NCBI GenBank assembly: GCA_014860745.1
Contig: JACZJC010000064.1
Span: forward strand, 62,001-126,000
Direction of reading: 5' to 3'
Origin: Anaerolineales bacterium
GTDB lineage: Bacteria > Chloroflexota > Anaerolineae > Anaerolineales > Villigracilaceae
Length of the DNA stretch: 64,000 nt
Shown: in pieces, positions 1-7,289 of the stretch
Numbering within the stretch: position 1 is the first letter of the stretch
How the letters are laid out: every line of letters starts with the position of its first letter
Position numbers and translations under genes: made by a program
Notes under the pieces: generated by a model
Database searches by the model: none
The model's input: only the letters and a program-made list of their open reading frames with translations
Told to the model about the DNA's origin: nothing

Positions 1-410
1 ATGGCAATCCAGCTTTCATTGAACAACAGATCGAGTATTTCGTTCGGATTTGGACCGGGAGTTTTCCAGGGCACGGTAAGTTCCTGCCCGTTCCGTTCCA
101 TGATAACGGGGATGATCTCCCCTTTTTCGGGCATGTAAATTTTTGACCAATAGCGAGATTCAAAATCAACCAGGTTCATTGGGCCGATTTGAATGATGCG
201 GTCTTTGACTTGCAATCCATCCTGCCCGGTATAGATCGCGGTAATTTCCTGCGTGCCGGCATCCCAGCGAAAACCGTAATAGGGATGCTCAAAAAACTTG
301 GCATATGTGTACAGCAGCAAAATGGAAAACACCGCCCAGGGCAGGATATGAATGAGCGCTTGGTTATTAAGGGGTTTCTGACCAGGTGTGTTTGGGTGGG
401 AGTTTTGCAT
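1..410 (-). CDS. Sensor histidine kinase, N-terminal part (ComP-like), runs off the window
   Basis: Reading the minus strand from the ATG at 410 gives an open frame of 136 codons that leaves the window at base 1. It begins MQNSHPNTPGQKPLNNQ, then has one hydrophobic segment (about residues 18-42, ALIHILPWAVFSILLLYTYA). A soluble loop follows with a PDZ-like pattern (GLQVKDRIIQIGPMNLVDF and, later, VIMERNGQELTVPWK). One membrane segment followed by a PDZ-like outside loop is how ComP of Bacillus subtilis begins; the kinase core would lie outside the window. It is divergent from the small peptide gene and the isoprenyl-transferase-like gene, and a LuxR-type regulator lies nearby, so a sensor role is inferred. 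No kinase motif is visible, so another PDZ-containing membrane protein remains possible. Confidence 0.6.
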   Translation of the reverse strand, partial: MQNSHPNTPGQKPLNNQALIHILPWAVFSILLLYTYAKFFEHPYYGFRWDAGTQEITAIYTGQDGLQVKDRIIQIGPMNLVDFESRYWSKIYMPEKGEIIPVIMERNGQELTVPWKTPGPNPNEILDLLFNESWIA

Positions 411-527
411 ATCGTATAAACCTGAGTCTATTTGCATAAAGGAAAGGAGGTGACGATTATAAGGCTTATATTTGCATTTCACAAGAACGATCGTTTTCAA
501 TTCAATAGCCAAAAAAGGAGACCCATC

Positions 528-698
528 ATGTTGACAATGGAAGGTTTTTATAAAAGGATTTCGCGCCAGACGGCTGGCGGGAATCGATACCTGAAAATGC
601 TTTTCGCGGTGACACGCGCCAGCCGCGCCCAGCTGGATATCTTGAAAAGCGATCTGGCCTGGCAGGAATGGACCACGGTTGAAAAGGCCGGGGAGTAG
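528..698 (+). CDS. 56-residue peptide, candidate ComX-like pheromone precursor
   Basis: A short frame starts at an ATG with a good ribosome site (AAAAAAGGAG, ending 7 nt before the start). It encodes 56 residues: a basic, amphipathic N-terminal half and a C-terminal segment with two tryptophans, W45 and W48 (DLAWQEWTTVEKAGE). ComX precursors are about 55-70 residues long and are isoprenylated on a Trp close to the C terminus. Here the enzyme-like gene is directly downstream. I see no clear sequence match to the N-terminal half of Bacillus ComX, so the call rests on size, the Trp position and neighbours. An upstream GTG at 450 in the same frame, also preceded by a purine-rich site, would give an 82-residue form; 528 is preferred because of spacing and size. 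Confidence 0.5.
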   Translation: MLTMEGFYKRISRQTAGGNRYLKMLFAVTRASRAQLDILKSDLAWQEWTTVEKAGE

Positions 699-700
699 AA

Positions 701-736
701 AGCGGGGGCCGGTTGTTTCAACAGCCGGCCCCCGCT
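701..736 (+). terminator. Strong hairpin between peptide gene and isoprenyl-transferase gene
   Basis: Arms 701-717 and 720-736 form a 17-bp stem with one G-U pair and a 2-nt gap at the tip, so the real loop is a little larger. It starts two bases after the peptide stop codon and ends at the ribosome site of the next gene. No T-run follows, so it is more likely a partial terminator, attenuator or RNA-stability element that keeps peptide mRNA above enzyme mRNA than a full terminator. Confidence 0.55.
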
Positions 737-751
737 GGAGGATGATTTATC

Positions 752-1729
752 ATGGATATTTATCAATCAACGCTGGATTATCTGATGCAATTTCCCGTTT
801 TTGACATGTGGCCTGGAATGAAATCCGTTTTGGAGCGGGTCGCGTGCGGCCGGCCGCATGCCTGGCGGCTCCCGATGATTCTTTGCGAAGCTGTGAGCGG
901 GTCCCGTGAGGCTGCTATCCCGGCTTGCGCGGCTTTGGCTTGCGCGCAAATTTCAATCATATTGGTGGACGATATGCTGGATGAAGATTCGCGCGGCGAA
1001 TATCGCAGCATTGGGTTTGGCAGGGCCTCCAACTTTGCGATTGCATTTCATTCGTCGGCGTTGGACGCGCTTTGTTTTTGTGAAGCAGGCGCAAGGGTCC
1101 GGTTTGAGGCGGTGGAGAGTCTTAATCGCATGTTGCGGGAGACGGCCTTTGGCCAGGAACTGGATGTTCAAAATCCATCCGATGAGGATGCCTATTGGCG
1201 CGTTGTAAAAAACAAGAGCGCGCCGTTTTATGGGTCGGGTTTTTTCCTTGGCGCCTTGCTGGGGAAAGCGCGAAAAGCGACAGCCGCCCGACTTGATACG
1301 CTTGGGCGGCTTTATGGAGAGATGATCCAGATTCACGATGACTTGAATGATTGCATGGCCGTGCCTGCGAACCCGGACTGGTTGTTGGGGCGCAAGCCCC
1401 TGCCCATCCTTTTTGCCCAGACGGTGAATCATCCAGAGCGTTCAAAGTTTATTGATTTATGCGGGGATGCCGGCAGCCAGGAATCGTTGACTCGCGCGCA
1501 GGAAATCCTGATTCGCTGCGGCGCGGTAAGTTACAGTATCGATTGTCTGGCGGGGAGATACCGGGATGCGCGGGCAATTTTGAAAGATACGGCGCTCTTA
1601 TATGAAAACGATGTTGAGGCATTGCTGGAGGAACTTATAATGCCGGTTCGAAATCTGTTCGAAGTTTTGGGAGACGGGCTGCCCGGGTTTAATTTGTTTG
1701 TTTCGGAGTCTCAGGCGGAAACGGGGTGA
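752..1729 (+). CDS. Isoprenyl diphosphate synthase family protein, ComQ-like
   Basis: 325 residues of the all-helical trans-isoprenyl diphosphate synthase fold. Visible motifs are the first Asp-rich motif DDMLDED (residues 73-79), GQELDV (134-139), NKS (154-156) and the second Asp-rich motif IHDDLND (194-200), followed by GRKPLPILFA (213-222). Both metal-binding motifs look intact, so it should bind a prenyl diphosphate. ComQ is the member of this family that prenylates the ComX Trp. A chain-elongating polyprenyl synthase is the alternative. Position decides: it follows the small Trp-ending peptide by 53 nt and sits between a PDZ-loop sensor and a LuxR-type regulator. The start ATG has GGAGG at 737-741. 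The 3' end overlaps the convergent regulator gene by 41 bp. Confidence 0.75.
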   Translation: MDIYQSTLDYLMQFPVFDMWPGMKSVLERVACGRPHAWRLPMILCEAVSGSREAAIPACAALACAQISIILVDDMLDEDSRGEYRSIGFGRASNFAIAFHSSALDALCFCEAGARVRFEAVESLNRMLRETAFGQELDVQNPSDEDAYWRVVKNKSAPFYGSGFFLGALLGKARKATAARLDTLGRLYGEMIQIHDDLNDCMAVPANPDWLLGRKPLPILFAQTVNHPERSKFIDLCGDAGSQESLTRAQEILIRCGAVSYSIDCLAGRYRDARAILKDTALLYENDVEALLEELIMPVRNLFEVLGDGLPGFNLFVSESQAETG

Positions 1730-2381
1730 TCAACCCCATGTGCCGCGCCTTGGCGATGGCGGCGGCGCGGTTTTCCACTTCCAGTTTGAAATACGCATTC
1801 GAAAGCAGGTTCCGCACGGTGGAATGACTGATGTTCATTTTCTTGGCCAGCTGATAGGTGGAAGTGCCCGGGTAGGCGGCGCACAGCGAGAGCGCTTCCA
1901 ATTGGCGGGGGGAGAGGCTGCTTTTTTCGACGGATAGGAATTTGGCGTAGGACTCATGCGCGGCCTGGCTGAACTGGATGCCGCCGCCGGCAACGGCTTT
2001 CACCACGCTTCCCAGATTCTTAAGAATGGTCTGGTCGTCTTTCACGATGTATCCGCTCGCCCCGGCATCCATCACGGCGCGGATTAATCCGCGTTCGGTA
2101 TGCATGCTGATGACGAGAATGTTGAGGTCTGGATGCGCCTGCAATAAGAGCGGGATGGCATGCAGGATGGGATAGGGATTCAGGTTTTCGCTGGAAGTGG
2201 GGACGTTCACATCCAGCAGAAGCACATCGGCCGGGCGGTCTTGCAGGATGGTTTCCAGTTCATCGCCATAGCTCATCTTGGCGGTGATCTCGATCTGCGG
2301 GTCTTTCTCCAGCCGATAAACATACCCGTCCACTATGGAGATGTGGTCGTCTAAGATCGCCACACGGATTTTTTGGTTCAT
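1689..2381 (-). CDS. LuxR/NarL-type response regulator, ComA-like
   Basis: 230 residues. The receiver domain begins at VAILDDHISIVDGY; the phospho-acceptor Asp is in DVLLLDVNVP, with conserved Ser/Thr and Lys sites in ISMHTERG and GYIVKDD. The C-terminal LuxR helix-turn-helix runs from LSPRQLEALSLC through NISHSTVRNLL. The start chosen is MNQKIRV, because a purine-rich GAGGGAG lies 8-14 nt upstream; an ATG nine codons earlier (2408) is possible. It is probably phosphorylated by the sensor at the left edge of the window, as ComA is by ComP. Its last 41 bases are antisense to the end of the ComQ-like gene. Which promoters it binds cannot be told from here. Confidence 0.85.
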   Translation of the reverse strand: MNQKIRVAILDDHISIVDGYVYRLEKDPQIEITAKMSYGDELETILQDRPADVLLLDVNVPTSSENLNPYPILHAIPLLLQAHPDLNILVISMHTERGLIRAVMDAGASGYIVKDDQTILKNLGSVVKAVAGGGIQFSQAAHESYAKFLSVEKSSLSPRQLEALSLCAAYPGTSTYQLAKKMNISHSTVRNLLSNAYFKLEVENRAAAIAKARHMGLITPFPPETPKQTN

Positions 2382-2700
2382 GTCAAATACTCCCTCTTTC
2401 ACTTTCATTCAGGGTAGCAGAAAGAATACTCGATTGCAAGCCCCCCGCGGCGGAAAACAGTACAACTGCCTATGCCATGTATCTCCGCTGTCTATTGAAG
2501 ACGGGGTTGGAAACCCCTACAATGACGGAAGCAATGTGAAGATACCAGACTTTGCGTCCGGGGGTATGACCCATTGTTCTCACTTCCACTTGCCAAGCGG
2601 GGAAGGGGATAGGATGTGCTTCAATCTCCGGGCGGATCGAACGTCAGTGGTCTGGCGGAGGAGGTTGAAGCACGTCTGGGTATGAAGAGAAAATTGGGGC
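2382..2700. other. Gene-poor spacer with a small palindromic element
   Basis: No convincing gene. A short GC palindrome (GGGGTT, three bases, AACCCC) at about 2503-2519 resembles the inserted element seen at 51855-51873. An open frame spanning 2616-2828 exists but is interrupted functionally by the near-consensus promoter at 2701-2729, so it was not called. Confidence 0.5.
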
Positions 2701-2729
2701 TTGAAATTGTGGAGAAAAACTTGTATGAT
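2701..2729 (+). promoter_or_regulatory. Sigma-70-type promoter
   Basis: TTGAAA at 2701-2706, a 17-bp spacer, then TATGAT at 2724-2729. Each box differs from consensus at one position. It faces the small gene starting at 2831 and predicts a leader of about 95 nt. Confidence 0.7.
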
Positions 2730-2830
2730 GTTAGGCATGTTGGGCGGCCATTGAAGATGTACTGCCCACCAGGAGATTTTTCAAGCGACGCAATGGATTT
2801 TATTCGTTATACCCACGATGGGAGGTGACT

Positions 2831-3040
2831 ATGAAAAATCAGGAGCCAGAAAACAGAGCTCCGCTGCCCGCCGACCTGAAATTGTACAAGCTGACCCTTG
2901 AACAGATCAGGCGGATCGACGAGATGCTCGACGATCTTGGCGAATACGGCGAGGTGCACATTATTGTACAAAGAGGCGAATTGAGGTATATTAACAAAGT
3001 TGAAAGCTACAAGCTCTGGGATAGGGAAGACAGCGATTGA
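2831..3040 (+). CDS. Small DUF2292 (YezD-like) protein
   Basis: 69 residues from an ATG with GGGAGG centred about 9 nt upstream. A helix-rich N-terminal half (LTLEQIRRIDEMLDDL) is followed by a beta segment GEVHIIVQRGELRYINKVES. That pattern, a GxVxIxVqxGxixxIxkxE core in a very small protein, matches the YezD/DUF2292 family. The family's function is unknown to me, although it is often found near sulfur-assimilation genes; none is here. It is a single-gene unit with its own promoter and a possible terminator downstream. Family assignment is by eye. Confidence 0.6.
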   Translation: MKNQEPENRAPLPADLKLYKLTLEQIRRIDEMLDDLGEYGEVHIIVQRGELRYINKVESYKLWDREDSD

Positions 3041-3120
3041 CCTGTAGTAAGTTCTCCTGAACCCCCAACTGATAACTTAATATTCACCTGGCTTTGGCGA
3101 GGACGAAAGATTTCCGGAAG

Positions 3121-3160
3121 TCATGACACATCCTGATGTGGGTGTCGTCGTGGCTTTTTT
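3121..3160 (+). terminator. Possible intrinsic terminator
   Basis: CACATC (3127-3132) and GATGTG (3135-3140) can pair, or alternatively GACAC (3125-3129) with GTGTC (3142-3146). A run of six T follows at 3155-3160. The stem is short and there are unpaired bases before the T-run, so this is tentative. The spacer 3041-3242 otherwise holds nothing recognisable. Confidence 0.35.
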
Positions 3161-3242
3161 GTTGTTTAATGAGCCGCCGATATGTGCGAACCAATAAAAA
3201 TCTTTATTAAATTATTTCCTTAATTGAAAGGAAGATGTAGCA

Positions 3243-4295
3243 ATGCGTCATAGAAGCAGTTATAGTGTTTTTTTAGCAGCTTGTTATTTGTTTGCTTTAT
3301 TAGCACTTTTTGTTTCAAGTTGTAAAGTTGGTAACGTTTCAGATATTACTGGCATCACTCCTACACCCATGACTCCATCCCCTACACCCAGGGTGTGCCC
3401 GCCTAATATTAATCTTGATGGTTTGGATGGCTTGAAGATTCAACCTACATTTATTGTGGTTTTGTTTGATGCAAACTCTATTTACACAAAACCTATTGAA
3501 TATATATCGGGAAAAAAAACAACAGATGCAATGGAGTTTGTTGGAAAAATTCTTCCTGAACTGCTTGGTCCTGGAGACCAATACTCTATATTTAGTCTTG
3601 GCTTTAGACATTATGAAGCAGCAAAGTTGGACAGATACAGTTCGAAAATATCCGAAGCACCAGAAATTGTTTCAACTCCGGAGCCTCATATAACGCTGAC
3701 CATTATACCCACCCCCACTATTTCTGGTGCAGTGCTTGAAAATCAAGTTGCAAAAAATGAGTATGAAGAGAATGTTGATTCTCAGAATGCGACTGCTACA
3801 CAGTCAGCTTTTGAATACAACTGTGAATTGTTAGCATACGATACCACCTATAAACTAACAGCTACAGCCTGGGGCGTTACAAAACAAGCTGAGGCAAATG
3901 AAATAGCGACACAAATTGTAGTGGCTCAGAGTGACAGGGAAGAAAAAATACAGATAATGGAGACACCCTTTGCGCCTGACAATGTGTACGAAGGGCTTTC
4001 CCATGTAACGGTTGATTTTGAAAACCAGTGTAAAAATTATGATCGCTGTATTCTGATCTTATTTGATGATCTCGTCGATTGGAGGCCTGATACTCCCGAT
4101 TATTTAGATATTAACCTTGAAGGGGTGGATGTTATTTCTATTCTTCCTCAATGTGAAGATATTATTCAACCAAGCTGCAAACGTGTACAAGATATCTGGC
4201 GTCCTTTATTTGTATCGTATAAGGCAAAGTCTGTTGAATACTACAACGGTGAGCGCCTTGAGGAAGCTTTGATTAATTATTTTGGAGGCAAATAA
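3243..4295 (+). CDS. AT-rich-island lipoprotein with a degenerate VWA-like fold
   Basis: 350 residues. The N terminus is a lipoprotein signal peptide ending in VSSC (lipidated Cys27), followed by a Thr/Pro-rich linker. Residues 68-120 contain the strand FIVVLFDANSI, placed like the metal-site strand of a von Willebrand A domain but with an incomplete DxSxS. A later strand-helix block (CILILFDDLVDW, GVDVISILPQC) fits the same fold, with a long insertion of about 100 residues between. A surface-anchored VWA-like protein is an inference. It is first of four co-directional genes that all share low GC and membrane or surface location. SD AAAGGAAG lies upstream of the ATG. I do not recognise the family. 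Confidence 0.65.
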   Translation: MRHRSSYSVFLAACYLFALLALFVSSCKVGNVSDITGITPTPMTPSPTPRVCPPNINLDGLDGLKIQPTFIVVLFDANSIYTKPIEYISGKKTTDAMEFVGKILPELLGPGDQYSIFSLGFRHYEAAKLDRYSSKISEAPEIVSTPEPHITLTIIPTPTISGAVLENQVAKNEYEENVDSQNATATQSAFEYNCELLAYDTTYKLTATAWGVTKQAEANEIATQIVVAQSDREEKIQIMETPFAPDNVYEGLSHVTVDFENQCKNYDRCILILFDDLVDWRPDTPDYLDINLEGVDVISILPQCEDIIQPSCKRVQDIWRPLFVSYKAKSVEYYNGERLEEALINYFGGK

Positions 4296-4296
4296 A

Positions 4297-5316
4297 ATGG
4301 CTGAAATTTTCTACAACCTTTTCAATTCGCAGGCGTTTTGGGTGGTTATGGCAGTATGGGCTTTCATTTGTATCGCCTGGACCGAAAGATGGAAGCCTGT
4401 TCTGGAACGTCTTGGAAGACTAGTAATCAAACCATTAATATTCAAAAAAGATGCAAATCCTGATAATGTCCCTTTTTACCCAAGATCTTTTTTGGAAGAT
4501 AGCGCCAATGGGTTACGAGATACATTGAAACAACCTTTTACAGACTTAATACGAGTAGTTTCAGGTTGGTTTAGCAATCTTGCTAATATTATTTACTCCA
4601 AAGACCACCCATTCAGAACGCTTGGATACTTGCTTTTACTGGCTTGTTTCCTATTTTTTGTGTTGGCGGATTCCATTGCTGTGGCAAATACATTGGTTGT
4701 ATTGGATCTGTGGTCTGGTACTTTGCCGGAACTTTTAGGCCGGTTTGATATCGCAGTATTTGGCGGTTCTCTGCTTGCTTTGATTATCGGGATGGCGTTG
4801 GTGTTTGAAATTAGAAGTAACAAGAGTGAGTTCTCACAATGGTCTGAAAGAGACGATCGAACAAAAGCCCTCGCACTAGGAGTTGCTCTTCTGGTGACTC
4901 TGCTTTCCTTGATAACTTTAATAGCATGGGCCCTTTTCAGGTTGATTGAATTGGGACAATTAAATTCGAGTCCCTTCCTGGATGGAATCCTGAACTGGGT
5001 CTTGTTTGGTTTGGTGCCTATTAATAGTGCCCTTGCTGCTGCTATAACATTTTTGGAGGCGCTGAGGGGGCTTTTAGTGGTGGTGGTTCTGCTAGGTTGG
5101 ATCATAATCGCGGTTTTGTACTTAGTCAATTATGTTGTAACTATTCTTGGGTCAGTCGTTCCATTCCTTTTTGATATTCTATATCGACTCGTATATATTG
5201 CAATAGATATTTCACAATGGCTAATTTCAACGCCAATTCAGGCGGTTGTCTGGCCATTCCAAAAAATAGGTGATGTATTTACTAGTTCGCCCCCAAACGT
5301 ATCAGGTAAAAAATAA
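4297..5316 (+). CDS. Integral membrane protein of unknown function
   Basis: 339 residues. The start ATG lies one base after the previous stop, with GGAGG at 4284-4288. An N-terminal membrane segment (about residues 7-25) is followed by a soluble stretch. Then come segments around FRTLGYLLLLACFLFFVL, IAVFGGSLLALIIGMALVF, LGVALLVTLLSLITLIAWALF and two or three more towards the C terminus. The end, PPNVSGKK, is short and basic. No known family is recognised. Tight spacing with the lipoprotein upstream suggests that the two are co-translated and may form a complex at the membrane. Confidence 0.7.
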   Translation: MAEIFYNLFNSQAFWVVMAVWAFICIAWTERWKPVLERLGRLVIKPLIFKKDANPDNVPFYPRSFLEDSANGLRDTLKQPFTDLIRVVSGWFSNLANIIYSKDHPFRTLGYLLLLACFLFFVLADSIAVANTLVVLDLWSGTLPELLGRFDIAVFGGSLLALIIGMALVFEIRSNKSEFSQWSERDDRTKALALGVALLVTLLSLITLIAWALFRLIELGQLNSSPFLDGILNWVLFGLVPINSALAAAITFLEALRGLLVVVVLLGWIIIAVLYLVNYVVTILGSVVPFLFDILYRLVYIAIDISQWLISTPIQAVVWPFQKIGDVFTSSPPNVSGKK

Positions 5317-5400
5317 TTCCCCTCGTAACTAAGCTTTCCTTCCTATTGATCATCACTAATTAGTTGGTAAGGATAATACGACATGGGAGGATTACATAAG

Positions 5401-7263
5401 ATGAAATATTCTTTTTATACAAGTGTTGCTATTCTTGTTGTATTAGTTGTCACCTCATGTGAACCAGCAGCACCAGACGAGACTTTGACCACACTTAATA
5501 TACCATCAGCAGAAAGTGTGTTGACACTTGTGCCTGCTTATAGTGCTGTGCCAGAAAAGACCTCGGTTTATTTTTTGATAGATAATTCCAATTCCATCAA
5601 ACGGGAGTGCGGTGAATTAGATGGGAGAAGATTTGATTTTGTGAGCTACATCTTAAATATACTAAATACGATTCCTGAGCCGCTTTCACACAACCTTTAT
5701 ATTGGTGCAGGAAGTTTTGGAAATGATTCGGGTAATCATGTATCAATAATTTTTCCTGAGTTGGTAAGCCCATCACTTCAGTTATTTAAAAAACCCGATA
5801 ATACAGGCGATTATCAAAATTATAGTGACGGAATCCAAAGCTCTATAAATGATATGAATAACCTATCTGTCCAAAAGAAATATCTTTTCATTATCACTGA
5901 TGGCGAATTTTCATCTGAGCTTGTAGGTGATGTGCAGAAAAAGATTGGAGAGATAACTGCCAATGGGGATGTTTCAGTTCTTGTTGGATTAATTTGTCCA
6001 GAGAAACCATCTCTTCGGGCTGATATATCAGAATGGCAAACTAAAATTAATGGGATAAATGGAGCAGCGTATCTTTATAATACTATTGAGGATGCAGGTA
6101 GGCAATTATTAGAAAACCTGAATTTATTTCTTCCTCATAGTATAGCTAAATCACCTGGAAATTATCAAATTCCGATATCAATATCTGGGAGCTATACATC
6201 TTCCCAGTTTCAATATTGGAACAGAGACCGTAATAATATCATCCTTAACAATATAACCGATAGCACTGCCGGAGAATCTTGGGATGTTTCAGAAACTCAA
6301 CACGTCCAAACAATTCGTCCTCTGAATGGATGCCCCAAACATGATTTTTCAATTCCAAATCCAGGTGACCATTGGCTTCTATTTATTCAAGCTCGGACAT
6401 TTCAGGAGTTGAAATTGATACTAACGACTGAGGCTGGAAAGCCGCTTGAAGTTGTTAATAATAATTCTTTAATTTTTAATGTCCAAATAGACGATAGCTT
6501 ATTTCCTGAATACGATTTGCGAAATTGGAGTGATTGTTTCCTAATAGGTTTGGTTAGTAAAAATGGTGAGCCTATAAATGGCTTTGTTACCCCAATTCCT
6601 TATGAGGGTTCCCGTTACATGCGGCCTGATGATGTGTTTGAAAAACTGTATGGAAATTTACAATGGTATCCACCGCCGTTTACTAACCCCGGGGAGGTCG
6701 AAATTAAAATAAATCTTAGGGCAAAAGATGGCTTTGGTCCTACTTGGGAAGGCGTTTACTCCCTCCCTATTAAATTTGAGTCGGTATATTATCCTTTGAA
6801 TAACACTCCAGTGGTTGTCACCGAAGAGGATGTTATCCAAAGAAGTATTACCTTTGTTAATGTTGCTTCTCAACCTGAGATTTATTTGGTGACTGATTTA
6901 AGTCAAGATAAGTTGATACAAATAAGAAATGAGGATGTCAATAGACAATTTCAAAAACTTGATTACCTTGTTGATGAAAAAGAGGCTGCTAGTTTATTGA
7001 CCTCCGACCACTGCCAACTTTCAGAAGAAATCTTATTTGAAACGTATGTGTGTGTGCTCTTGTATTCAAATCAAATACCGACATCGTTTACATATATATT
7101 TAACTCTTTCGAGCACATTGTTAAGGAATATCATTTCAACAAGTTGCTTTTTGTTTGGAAGGAAGAGAATGGTGCTAAGGCGAAAGCCTGGATGTGTAAC
7201 GTTGATCTGGCTATAGTAACATGCGATAGCTTAATGGCAATTCCAAGGATCGAAAAGAAATGA
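5401..7263 (+). CDS. Lipoprotein with von Willebrand factor A domain
   Basis: 620 residues. MKYSFYTSVAILVVLVVTSC is a lipoprotein signal (lipidated Cys20). A VWA domain follows at about residues 50-235: FLIDNSNS gives the metal-site DxSxS (D-N-S-N-S), the later strand is KYLFIITDGEF, and VLVGLIC comes next. The remaining about 380 residues look like beta-rich domains without a recognised family. The ATG at 5401 is preferred to one at 5383, because GGGAGG at 5385-5390 sits ten bases before it and the signal peptide then starts cleanly. VWA domains with an intact metal site usually bind a protein ligand outside the cell. It is third gene of the AT-rich cluster. Confidence 0.8.
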   Translation: MKYSFYTSVAILVVLVVTSCEPAAPDETLTTLNIPSAESVLTLVPAYSAVPEKTSVYFLIDNSNSIKRECGELDGRRFDFVSYILNILNTIPEPLSHNLYIGAGSFGNDSGNHVSIIFPELVSPSLQLFKKPDNTGDYQNYSDGIQSSINDMNNLSVQKKYLFIITDGEFSSELVGDVQKKIGEITANGDVSVLVGLICPEKPSLRADISEWQTKINGINGAAYLYNTIEDAGRQLLENLNLFLPHSIAKSPGNYQIPISISGSYTSSQFQYWNRDRNNIILNNITDSTAGESWDVSETQHVQTIRPLNGCPKHDFSIPNPGDHWLLFIQARTFQELKLILTTEAGKPLEVVNNNSLIFNVQIDDSLFPEYDLRNWSDCFLIGLVSKNGEPINGFVTPIPYEGSRYMRPDDVFEKLYGNLQWYPPPFTNPGEVEIKINLRAKDGFGPTWEGVYSLPIKFESVYYPLNNTPVVVTEEDVIQRSITFVNVASQPEIYLVTDLSQDKLIQIRNEDVNRQFQKLDYLVDEKEAASLLTSDHCQLSEEILFETYVCVLLYSNQIPTSFTYIFNSFEHIVKEYHFNKLLFVWKEENGAKAKAWMCNVDLAIVTCDSLMAIPRIEKK

Positions 7264-7289
7264 TAGTTTTTAAAATTTAGTGAGGAAAA

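Noticed and set aside
953-1432. 159-codon antisense frame inside the ComQ-like gene
   Set aside because: Both Asp-rich motifs of the sense protein span this region; no ribosome site on the other strand.
2616-2828. 70-codon open frame ending at the YezD-like gene
   Set aside because: A near-consensus promoter lies in its middle, there is no good ribosome site, and the residues have no family pattern.
3061-3160. Hammerhead ribozyme (CTGATG and GAAA present)
   Set aside because: The core CTGATGA is not matched (CTGATGTG) and the required stem order is absent.
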